DNA of 62,005 nucleotides, taken from the IMG/VR virus record IMGVR_UViG_3300025000_000103, positions 1-62,005 of that record; one strand, 5' to 3'. How positions within the stretch are numbered: position 1 is the first letter of the stretch; the number at the start of each line of letters is the position of its first letter. Positions 7,589-14,224 of this stretch are shown here, piece by piece. A model generated the notes under the pieces. That model made no database searches and was not told where the DNA came from. It saw only the letters and a program-made list of their open reading frames with translations. The stretch comes from a virus. Both the position numbers and the translations under genes were made by a program.

Positions 7589-7740
7589 TCCGTGGCAAAA
7601 TGCTGGTTGCTGCTGCAACCCAAAAGGAATTACATGATTTTTTAACCTACGTTGCCACACTGGAAGGACTTCTTGAAGAAGCAGACAATGACGATTATTT
7701 TGGTACAGAAGGATGGAGGCATAGAATCGGATTACAATAA
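7555..7740 (+). CDS. Small helical protein
   Basis: A 61-residue acidic helical protein (ELRTEKELDMIRGKMLVAAATQKELHDFLTYVATLEGLLEEADND). The ribosome site AAGGAG lies inside leader element B. It is followed directly by element A, copy 2. Function unknown. Confidence 0.65.
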   Translation: MELRTEKELDMIRGKMLVAAATQKELHDFLTYVATLEGLLEEADNDDYFGTEGWRHRIGLQ

Positions 7741-7745
7741 GCGTG

Positions 7746-7817
7746 GCCGGTTAGCTCCCGGATGAACTGCAAAGATTACGGGGGAGTTGCAGAGAGATTG
7801 ACAATAAAGCCCGTTCA
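7746..7817 (+). repeat. Duplicated intergenic element A, copy 2
   Basis: The second copy of the 6932-6999 element, with a short insertion (GC AGA) in the middle. The hairpin arm ACCGG is changed to CCCGG, weakening the first stem, while TGAACTGCAAAGATTACGGG and GCCCGTTCA are unchanged. The sequence after the element differs (AACTAAAAAGGAGATACTATG), so the edges of the duplication are sharp. Confidence 0.8.
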
Positions 7818-7834
7818 ACTAAAAAGGAGATACT

Positions 7835-8110
7835 ATGAAGAAATACAGAACAGGCGGATATAGCAAGAACCTTATTCAAGAAGTGGAAATTGTGAGAGAA
7901 ACAGAAAAACAGGTCGTTATCCGATCCCACAATGGATCGGAGAGAAGAGAGGCGAAGCGAAGCGATTACCAAAACTATTTTGATGACTGGCAATCTGCTA
8001 AAGATTTTCTTTTGAATAATGCAGAGAAAAAAGTTGATGGTATTAAGATGCAGCTTGAACGCGCAAAAGGAGAACTTGGCAATATTAAAGGGCTTCGCCA
8101 AGAGTTATAA
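7835..8110 (+). CDS. Small hypothetical protein
   Basis: A 91-residue basic protein with AAAAAGGAGATACT before ATG. N-terminal strands (GYSKNLIQEVEIVRETEKQVVIRS) are followed by a helix (AKDFLLNNAEKKVDGIKMQLERAKGELGNI). The pattern resembles small phage accessory proteins; no family is recognised. Confidence 0.7.
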   Translation: MKKYRTGGYSKNLIQEVEIVRETEKQVVIRSHNGSERREAKRSDYQNYFDDWQSAKDFLLNNAEKKVDGIKMQLERAKGELGNIKGLRQEL

Positions 8111-8137
8111 CCGCCCATAAACAACAAAGGAGAAATC

Positions 8138-8410
8138 ATGAAAAAGATTATCGTAATTGCAATGATGTTAGTTTTTACTTTGGCCTGTACTTTATCAGCC
8201 GAAGAGGATGTAAAACATCAACCAAAGAAAATGAAAACGACATTTACCATAGTTTTCAATGAAATCACAATCCAGGAAGCAGCTGATTTGGAACGTAGGA
8301 TAAACAAAGAATTTAAAGATGCCTGTTCAGTAGAGGTGGATATGGAGCCAGTATCAGTATCAGAATATATTAATCCAACTGTTATGTATGATGGTGTAAT
8401 TGTCCGTTAA
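8138..8410 (+). CDS. Small exported protein
   Basis: A 90-residue protein with a signal peptide (MKKIIVIAMMLVFTLACTLSA, likely cut before EEDV). The Cys at residue 17 sits in TLAC, a poor lipobox, so ordinary cleavage is favoured over lipidation. The mature part has a short strand-helix-strand (TFTIVFNEITIQEAADLERRINKEF). The ribosome site is AAAGGAG. Function unknown; a periplasmic location is predicted. Confidence 0.7.
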   Translation: MKKIIVIAMMLVFTLACTLSAEEDVKHQPKKMKTTFTIVFNEITIQEAADLERRINKEFKDACSVEVDMEPVSVSEYINPTVMYDGVIVR

Positions 8411-8448
8411 TGATGGCAGATTGCGAACTTTGGAAAGGGAGGGGTAAA

Positions 8449-8502
8449 ATGAACCGCACGGTAGATGCTGAGCTGGTAAAAACTAAAAAGGAGATACTAT
8501 GA
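8449..8502 (+). CDS. 17-residue leader peptide, copy 3 (MNRTVDA type)
   Basis: A short ORF behind a strong AAAGGGAGGGG site encodes MNRTVDAELVKTKKEIL. Its TGA overlaps the ATG of the MazG-like gene at 8499. It matches the ORF at 6305 in frame, length and ATGA coupling although the 3' half of the DNA has diverged, which favours a translated, coupled leader. Confidence 0.5.
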   Translation: MNRTVDAELVKTKKEIL

Positions 8503-8792
8503 ACACGAAAGAGCACCTTTTAACCTGCTTGGCCGAAGAATGTGCCGAGATACAACAAGCTGTTTCCAAGGCACTGCGTTTCGGCCTTGACGATGGCTAC
8601 CCAGGAACGGAGACCACGAACGCACAAGACATTGCGCGGGAGTACGTGGATCTGGTTGCGGTGGTTGACCTGTGCAGAGAGCACGGGATTATCGGGCAAC
8701 CTGGAGACTCAAAGGCGATGTATGACGCCAAGCGCGAACGGGTGAAGAAATTCATGAGCTATGCGAAAGAGCGTGGGACCTTGGACGGCTAA
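8499..8792 (+). CDS. MazG-like nucleotide pyrophosphohydrolase
   Basis: A 97-residue all-alpha NTP pyrophosphohydrolase. The first metal-binding helix carries EECAE at 13-17 (EExxE) followed by IQQAVSKALRFG. The second carries REYVDLVAVVDL (Glu48, Asp51), after the usual NAQDIA. This family hydrolyses nucleoside triphosphates to monophosphates and pyrophosphate, with Mg2+ held by these acidic residues. In phages it is thought to change nucleotide pools or (p)ppGpp-type signals. It is the last gene of the plus-strand cluster and is coupled to leader copy 3. It converges with the late operon end at 8814. Confidence 0.85.
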   Translation: MNTKEHLLTCLAEECAEIQQAVSKALRFGLDDGYPGTETTNAQDIAREYVDLVAVVDLCREHGIIGQPGDSKAMYDAKRERVKKFMSYAKERGTLDG

Positions 8793-8813
8793 CATCAAAA
8801 TAACCGGCAACAC

Positions 8814-9314
8814 CTACAACCGCCCATAAACAACGGCACCGCGCCAGTAATCATCAATATCCTGGATATCGACGGTTATTTCGTTGCGGCCCCATTTAGG
8901 CCCACCAAACAACACGGCATGGTAGAGGATGTCAGCCACAACCTCATCCTCTCCTGCCGCCATGCAGGCATCGTAGTACATCCTGTGCACTGTATTGCAC
9001 GGCTCAGTCCTGCCCACACATTGGGGGTCATGGAATGCCGAGGCGATACGGTGCCGCCCGACAAATGGGCTCTTGCCGATCCATGACCACACGGTTTGGG
9101 GGATATTGCTGCCATTGACGATATTGCCCGGGTAAACAGGCCAGATTACCCCGTTGTTGTCCTGGAAAAGCATTATCTCCAAGACCTGAGCGTTTCTGCC
9201 GTCATCAAGCAAGAGTAACCGCAAATCTCCGGTGAACCAGCCGTATTCAGGCCGGTAAGACCATTGATCATTGTTGAACACTATCTCCATGTTGCGGTCT
9301 TTGAATTTCAGCAT
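8814..9314 (-). CDS. DUF1353 family phage protein
   Basis: A 166-residue protein behind GAAGAGGAAC. It shows the DUF1353 layout: a strand-rich start; G.NIPQTVWSWIGKSPFVGRHRIASAFHDPQC with the conserved His-Asp; MYYDACMAAGEDEVVADILYHAVLFGGPKWGR at the end. The biochemical function is unknown. It is the last gene of the late operon, downstream of two small membrane proteins, so a role in lysis is possible by position only. Confidence 0.8.
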   Translation of the reverse strand: MLKFKDRNMEIVFNNDQWSYRPEYGWFTGDLRLLLLDDGRNAQVLEIMLFQDNNGVIWPVYPGNIVNGSNIPQTVWSWIGKSPFVGRHRIASAFHDPQCVGRTEPCNTVHRMYYDACMAAGEDEVVADILYHAVLFGGPKWGRNEITVDIQDIDDYWRGAVVYGRL

Positions 9315-9471
9315 TTTGTTCCTCTTCGGTCAGCGGCGGTAAAACAACCCACCATTGGCAAGGGCCATACCATGTTTTTCCTATGAATGTGTTTTCCGGA
9401 TGGGCACATTTTTCTGGGCCTTGTATGTAATAAAAACAAATGCTACTACAATACGGCCTGCCGCATTTCAT
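9268..9471 (-). CDS. Cys-rich miniprotein
   Basis: A 67-residue protein using the ATG at 9471, which overlaps the stop of the preceding ORF (ATGA). Five Cys occur in CGRPYCSSICFYYIQGPEKCAHPENTFIGKTWYGPCQWW, likely one zinc site or a disulfide knot. It overlaps the DUF1353 gene start by 47 bases. It belongs to a tandem cluster of similar miniproteins. Confidence 0.65.
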   Translation of the reverse strand: MKCGRPYCSSICFYYIQGPEKCAHPENTFIGKTWYGPCQWWVVLPPLTEEEQNAEIQRPQHGDSVQQ

Positions 9472-9626
9472 AATCGCCCACACATCTTTTTAAATCTGTC
9501 ACACTCCCGCCTGGAGATGAACGGACACGGCTCTTTCATCAGCCACTTGCGGCCCGGACAGTAGAACCGTTCCTTTCTTGGTTGATTACATTTCGTCTGC
9601 TTCGGCTTCCACACCTTTGTTTTCAT
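9468..9626 (-). CDS. Cys-rich miniprotein, 52 residues
   Basis: A short ORF that begins MKTKVWKPKQTKCNQPRK and contains RFYCPGRKWLMKEPC and CDRFKKMC. The Cys pattern (KCN, FYCP, PC, C, C) closely follows that of the 9747-9995 protein (KCN, FWCP, QC, C), so they look like paralogues. The frame is closed by the ATGA junction with the next gene, supporting translation. It overlaps the 9586 gene by 41 bases. Confidence 0.65.
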   Translation of the reverse strand: MKTKVWKPKQTKCNQPRKERFYCPGRKWLMKEPCPFISRRECDRFKKMCGRL

Positions 9627-9846
9627 CAGGCGTCACCCATATATGGTTACACCGAACTTCTTCAACAAATTCCTGTTCTCTGGCGTACTCTTTTTGATAC
9701 AAATATAAACTTGACACCCCATCCTTGCCGAGTGCCGCCCTATCCATCAATGATCCAACAAGGTTTCTACATTTTCCTGATCGCGGGCATCCCCATCTAT
9801 CACCATTTGCGGCTTTACACTCTGGACTAAATGAGATTGTCGGCAT
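9586..9846 (-). CDS. Small Cys-containing phage protein
   Basis: An 86-residue protein behind a strong AAAGGGAGGGTTT site. The N-terminus MPTISFSPECKAANGDRWGCPRSGKCRN has three Cys, a pattern I associate with phage lysis-region miniproteins. The rest is charged and helical, ending EAEADEM. It overlaps the upstream ORF by 100 bases. Confidence 0.7.
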   Translation of the reverse strand: MPTISFSPECKAANGDRWGCPRSGKCRNLVGSLMDRAALGKDGVSSLYLYQKEYAREQEFVEEVRCNHIWVTPDENKGVEAEADEM

Positions 9847-9995
9847 AAACCCTCCCTTTTTAATGGGTTACATGTTTCTTTTTCTTCTTCACACTGCCTG
9901 GGGAAAAACATCTCAAGCTTGGGGCACCAGAACTGCCCTTCGAACTCGTAGTTGCATTTTTCTGCAAGTCTGTTGGCTGGAACAGTGCGTGTCAT
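9747..9995 (-). CDS. Cys-rich miniprotein
   Basis: An 82-residue ORF whose first 50 residues carry the shared pattern KCNYEFEGQFWCPKLEMF followed by PRQCEEEKETC. Past residue 50 it runs out of frame over the start of the next gene, so its C-terminus may be non-functional or the real protein may be shorter in related phages. It starts 4 bases inside the end of the coiled-coil membrane protein gene. Confidence 0.6.
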   Translation of the reverse strand: MTRTVPANRLAEKCNYEFEGQFWCPKLEMFFPRQCEEEKETCNPLKREGLCRQSHLVQSVKPQMVIDGDARDQENVETLLDH

Positions 9996-10219
9996 GGAGA
10001 CACCCCAACCCCCCTAGCAATTACAATCAAACACGTGCAGACAGCGGTTAAAGCTGCAATAATACCGCTTGCCATGGTGGCAATCATGATATTTCGTAAG
10101 CCCTTTATTTCGTCACGCAGTTTGCTTATCTCTTTCCATTGCGCCTCATCCGTTTTGTTTAGGCTTATGATGTCGCTCTTGATGCCGCTGCAATCTACAC
10201 ACAATGTTGGCTGGGCCAT
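9992..10219 (-). CDS. Coiled-coil membrane protein, XhlA-like
   Basis: A 75-residue protein from the ATG at 10219 (TAATG overlap with the upstream stop). Residues 8-46 form a coiled coil (CSGIKSDIISLNKTDEAQWKEISKLRDEIKGL); residues 47-70 form one membrane span (IMIATMASGIIAALTAVCTCLIVI). This layout is that of XhlA-type holin accessory proteins. Paired with the membrane protein upstream, it suggests a lysis cassette. A longer start at 10309 would overlap the upstream gene by 90 bases and is not used here. Confidence 0.7.
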   Translation of the reverse strand: MAQPTLCVDCSGIKSDIISLNKTDEAQWKEISKLRDEIKGLRNIMIATMASGIIAALTAVCTCLIVIARGVGVSP

Positions 10220-10461
10220 TACTCTTCCCCTTTCTGCTGACGTGCTTTCGACAGCAAGATAACTGTTCCACCATACGCCTTGAGAAATAAGGCGATCAAC
10301 CCAATCCATGCAGCTTGTTTCGCGTCAGACATGGTAAGACCATACGCGGCAGGAACAGCATAGATTTTGCCAAAAGCTTCGGCTGCCTGGTCGGCTGTGA
10401 TGAGGGTCAACGCCCCCGCGATCCTGCCAACCGTTAAAGATTTGATCCATGAATCTGCCAT
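10219..10461 (-). CDS. Small two-span membrane protein, holin candidate
   Basis: An 80-residue protein from 10461, behind AAGGAGAACATA. It has two weakly hydrophobic stretches (residues 9-25 and 45-68: IAGALTLITADQAA and AAWIGLIALFLKAYGGTVILL) and a basic tail (SKARQQKGEE), as in many holins. A 7-residue longer start exists at 10482 but would lie over the end of the fibre gene and has no ribosome site. Holin function is inferred from size, topology and place at the end of the late operon. Confidence 0.6.
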   Translation of the reverse strand: MADSWIKSLTVGRIAGALTLITADQAAEAFGKIYAVPAAYGLTMSDAKQAAWIGLIALFLKAYGGTVILLSKARQQKGEE

Positions 10462-10471
10462 TATGTTCTCC

Positions 10472-12652
10472 TTATTGCACATTTACTCCTGTCGATGAAT
10501 GCTTCCATTCGCTTCCAGCCGATGAATACCCACCTGACGCATGAACAACTTCAGGAATGATGATATTTGAAATCGTCATAGTAGGGCTTGCGGTTATCGC
10601 CTCGGCACCCACAAAAATATCAGCGGGTGGTTCACAGGTGATAACTTCGTTCTCTGAGATGGTATAACCTGCCGTTGCCGGGAGTACCCACGTTGCCTGT
10701 GTTGCGCTGTCTCTGGTGCAGTCCGTATAGGCCAGAACCATCTGAGCATCCCAACCACCGGCCTCAGCCTTATTCGACGTGCAGCTCGCCATGAAAGCCG
10801 TGGTCGCTGCGTTGTCAGCACAGAGGGTGGCTATAAATTCATCGTTGCTCACGGTGAAAATAATCGTCTGCCCACCTGTAACAATTTCATCCTCTGTAAC
10901 ACCACCAGTTACAGCGGTGCCGGTCAGGGTGACTGATTTAGTGGCATTTATCGCCCCAATATCCCATACATTCTCTGCTCCAAGATAATCAGTGGTAAAT
11001 GTTGCACTTAAATCAAATCCAGCCCCAATAGCAGGGGACGTGCTTGCTGGGATATAGCTCCCGTCCAGTTCAGGGTCATCGTTCACAACATCGGTGGTCA
11101 AGAATGCTACTCCATTGCCATTGCCATAGAACAAATTATTTGACCCTGTATGGTCTGAGTAATCACCCCCAGATGGTGAAAAATAAACCAAACTATTACC
11201 GGCATAAAATATATTATTTATCCATGACACAGACGTTGGATATCCTGGAGAATAAATATCACCAGTGGTTCCTGCTATATCGTTGTTGATGAAAGTGTTG
11301 TTAAATATGTTAAAATTACCGCCATGACTGCCAGTTGAACCGTCGCCTACTTTCATTGCAGAGCTTATGCAGTTCGCAATAATATTATTATAGATCCATG
11401 CATCTTGAATAAAAGAATACGCGCTTGCTCCGTCACCACCACCAACGACAATTCCAGTTGTACCTGAATTAAAAATAAAGTTATCATGAATATATAAATT
11501 GTCTATGGTGTCTGTATTAACGTGTCCATAGACTTGTAGTGTTCCATTATTATTTGACATCTCGTTCCATCCGATATGAATGTCACTTAATGTTCCCCAT
11601 CCTGCAATATATATAGGCTCAACCTTATAGCCGTGCGGGTCAGTATCAAGGGCTTTACCAGAATGATGCATATAATTTCCATACAAATAGACATGATCCT
11701 TCGAGTTATTCATCATAACTTCCATGCCTACACCAGTTGCAGCATGTCTAGTGCGCATATCCCATCCAACAAATCTTACATAACTTTCCTGCGCAAGATT
11801 GGTATTGCTCCAATACAAAACATAGTCATAACAATCTCCCTTGAATTTTGAAAAATTCCAATACTGAAGGTAATCGATACTTCCATTGCTATGACGGAAT
11901 ATGGCTTGATGCGCTTTAGTCGGGTGCCCATCTTCATCATTGGTATCTGTTCCATCGCCAAGTTGAGCCACTTCTCCAGGGTAGGACGCAAACGTTATAC
12001 TGTTATTCTCAGTTCCGTTATTATGGTTTGAGGTTGTCGTAGTAGTTCTTAAAGTGATAACTGCATCATCCCAGTTATGGTTTGGGCCTTCATCATAAAG
12101 GGAATCTATCGCTGTATAAACACCTTCCCGGCCATAAACCATATCACCGGCCACGGCAACATTGTGGGCCTTCTCCCACGTCAGCCATGGGGTTGCCGTT
12201 GAAAGACCATCATTGTCGTCAGAGCCCTCAAGATCGACGAAATAAATATTACCCGTTGTGCGGGTATAAAATGGAATCGTCTCGCTGGTTCCATTTGCTG
12301 TAGTGACACTAATTGTCTGTGCGCCTGCAGACATTGAGGAATTGAGATAAAATGTTATCCTCTGCAATCCTCTGGCTGTTGTTGGATTGGTTGTCGCTGC
12401 CCATTCGGCAATACCGCTCTCATCGGCATAAAGAACTTGTCCAGCACAGGTGACGTAGGAGGTATGAACAGCACTGCCAAAATCAAGACCCCATATTGAT
12501 ACAGCAGCTCCCTTTGTTCCCGACCCTTCCCATCCATCGGTAGGGCCGTCTGTCATGTCTGAGAAAAACAGTTTCGGGACAGCGCCAAAACAGACAGATG
12601 GAATGAAGAAAAATAAGAAAAATAAGAAAAATAATATTTTAACGTTGTGCAT
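10472..12652 (-). CDS. Parallel beta-helix surface protein with signal peptide
   Basis: A 726-residue protein starting at 12652 behind AGGTGGAAT. A strong signal peptide (MHNVKILFFLFFLFFFIPSVCFG) precedes a beta-sandwich domain (about 25-145) with an IPT/TIG-like look. Then NIYFVDLEGSDDNDGLSTATPWLTWEKA opens a right-handed parallel beta-helix with repeated N-rich turns (NNIIANC, IFNNTFIN, NNIFYAG) to about residue 590. The last 130 residues are another beta domain. Tailspikes that bind or cut host polysaccharide have this fold. A Sec signal on a phage spike is odd, because virions assemble in the cytoplasm. Enzymatic residues cannot be assigned. Confidence 0.8.
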   Translation of the reverse strand: MHNVKILFFLFFLFFFIPSVCFGAVPKLFFSDMTDGPTDGWEGSGTKGAAVSIWGLDFGSAVHTSYVTCAGQVLYADESGIAEWAATTNPTTARGLQRITFYLNSSMSAGAQTISVTTANGTSETIPFYTRTTGNIYFVDLEGSDDNDGLSTATPWLTWEKAHNVAVAGDMVYGREGVYTAIDSLYDEGPNHNWDDAVITLRTTTTTSNHNNGTENNSITFASYPGEVAQLGDGTDTNDEDGHPTKAHQAIFRHSNGSIDYLQYWNFSKFKGDCYDYVLYWSNTNLAQESYVRFVGWDMRTRHAATGVGMEVMMNNSKDHVYLYGNYMHHSGKALDTDPHGYKVEPIYIAGWGTLSDIHIGWNEMSNNNGTLQVYGHVNTDTIDNLYIHDNFIFNSGTTGIVVGGGDGASAYSFIQDAWIYNNIIANCISSAMKVGDGSTGSHGGNFNIFNNTFINNDIAGTTGDIYSPGYPTSVSWINNIFYAGNSLVYFSPSGGDYSDHTGSNNLFYGNGNGVAFLTTDVVNDDPELDGSYIPASTSPAIGAGFDLSATFTTDYLGAENVWDIGAINATKSVTLTGTAVTGGVTEDEIVTGGQTIIFTVSNDEFIATLCADNAATTAFMASCTSNKAEAGGWDAQMVLAYTDCTRDSATQATWVLPATAGYTISENEVITCEPPADIFVGAEAITASPTMTISNIIIPEVVHASGGYSSAGSEWKHSSTGVNVQ

Positions 12653-13214
12653 ATTCCACCTGCGCCGCCAAATTGTGATTATAAGCTGTCCAGGATACCG
12701 GGTCGGGGAGATAATTTGACCCAATATTCCACTGATTCCCTGAATTATCGGTTCTCCCGATGGTATAAGTACTGGTGGCATCAACGCTTATACCGAAATA
12801 CAAAACATCATCTGTTGAAAAATCAAGAGAATACCCCGCTTCAGCAACCAGTTCAGATGACCATACCCACGATGACGCTGATCTGACAATATCACCTGTA
12901 GCTATCAGATTATTACTCGCATCATAGACAACCACTTTTTGCGCGGCCACAGCCCATGTATTAGTAAAATAAATGGCTATTCTATGCAGCGTCCCATTTT
13001 CTGTTGCCGTAAATGATCTGGCAAAAGATGCATCAGCCCCGCCGCTGTATGCTCCGGGTGGAGTGCTTGATAAAGTGCATGTCGCTCCCTCGTACCCGAG
13101 ACAAACATATGTAGCTGCTGTATCAGAAATAGCCAACCCACCCAAAATAGCGGGTGACAAAGCCAAACCCTGTGAATAGACAAGCAGAAACAAAAGTGTG
13201 AAATATTTTATCAT
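12639..13214 (-). CDS. Exported beta-sandwich protein, lectin-like
   Basis: A 191-residue protein with a signal peptide (MIKYFTLLFLLVYSQGLA). The domain after it is rich in Ser/Thr/Gly strands (ASFARSFTATENGTLHRIAIYFTNTW..KVVVYDASNNLIATGDI..DVLYFGISVDATSTYTIGRTD), which looks like a carbohydrate-binding beta-sandwich. It is coupled to the spike gene by a 14-base overlap. No family is assigned. Confidence 0.7.
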   Translation of the reverse strand: MIKYFTLLFLLVYSQGLALSPAILGGLAISDTAATYVCLGYEGATCTLSSTPPGAYSGGADASFARSFTATENGTLHRIAIYFTNTWAVAAQKVVVYDASNNLIATGDIVRSASSWVWSSELVAEAGYSLDFSTDDVLYFGISVDATSTYTIGRTDNSGNQWNIGSNYLPDPVSWTAYNHNLAAQVEYAQR

Positions 13215-14224
13215 GGTGTAGCCTCAGCAAAATTTGCATACTTACTCTCACAGTGTAATTCACAAACACCGTCAGAGGCCTCTACTGCAAAGCAGCTCAT
13301 TGACTCACCTTCAGTAGCACCTGCGTTGATAATGTGCTCTCCGGCTGCTGCTTGCGTACTGTTGAGCCATATCTGTTCAGTTCCGTCCGGCTCAAGATCC
13401 ATCTGATATGCAGCACCTACCATCATGATAAAATTTGCACCACATGGATTTGCAGGCATGGTGTAAACTCTAGCCTCTGTTGCCCCGTAATTTGTTATCA
13501 CACTGCCTTTAACCTCGGCAGCAAGCAGCACATGAGGAGTTGCTGTGTCGTTGTAGGCCGCGTCTGCGTTGGCAAAATGAGCATAGGCCGGAACGGCGAT
13601 TCCTTTGATATAGACCGAATCACTCTGGTTCGATGTCACACGCCAGCGATCAGAGTCATAGATAATTGTGACGCTCCCACCTTGCGACATTGACAGGGTG
13701 TTACCGCTCACCCCGCCAGTGTATTCAAAAGCGGCGGCGGAATACGCGATATCAAGAGCATAGGCGCTTTGATTAATGATCTCTGCCCTGTCCCCATTTG
13801 TGGCCGATCCTTCTGCGATTGTTGCGGTACAGCCATCAGCATCAGCCACCGTGATAGCTACCTTGTTCAGCGTGTAAAGTGTCGTTGGGGTAATCGTCAC
13901 TGTTCCGGGATTTCCGTCGCCGGAATCAGTACAGGTCACGGATTGAGTGGTATATTTCGCCCGAGCGTTAAACAGTGCGTCAAGCTCTGCCGAGGTGTCA
14001 TAAGCAGATCCAACCGCAGTTGACCAGATTGAATCGGTTTCGGCGGTTAGATACCCCTCAAGAGAATGATCACCCCACCCATAAAGCTCAGTGAAATTGT
14101 CATTTATCAGATCCCACTGCACCCCCCATGTTTGCGTGCCTGCGCCTGTTAAAAGCTGTTGTGCTGCTTTGGCTTGACCACACATGGCGATCATTATTGC
14201 CAGCAAAATAAAAATCTTTTTCAT
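13211..14224 (-). CDS. Exported fibre-type structural protein
   Basis: A 337-residue protein with a signal peptide (MKKIFILLAIMIAMCGQAKA). The mature N-terminus QTWGVQWDLINDNFTELYGWGDHSLEGYLTAETD is a motif widely seen at the start of phage fibre and appendage proteins. The rest is beta-rich (TITPTTLYTLNKVAITVADADGC..GGSVTIIYDSDRWRVTSNQ). It overlaps the gene below by 4 bases and the gene above by 1 base, so these genes are translated as a block. Confidence 0.7.
   Translation of the reverse strand: MKKIFILLAIMIAMCGQAKAAQQLLTGAGTQTWGVQWDLINDNFTELYGWGDHSLEGYLTAETDSIWSTAVGSAYDTSAELDALFNARAKYTTQSVTCTDSGDGNPGTVTITPTTLYTLNKVAITVADADGCTATIAEGSATNGDRAEIINQSAYALDIAYSAAAFEYTGGVSGNTLSMSQGGSVTIIYDSDRWRVTSNQSDSVYIKGIAVPAYAHFANADAAYNDTATPHVLLAAEVKGSVITNYGATEARVYTMPANPCGANFIMMVGAAYQMDLEPDGTEQIWLNSTQAAAGEHIINAGATEGESMSCFAVEASDGVCELHCESKYANFAEATP

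Noticed and set aside
8817-8840. AACCGCCCATAAACAAC repeat (also at 8110) as a regulatory site
   Set aside because: The second copy codes for the end of the DUF1353 gene on the other strand and the first is a gene junction; one match is not enough for a function.
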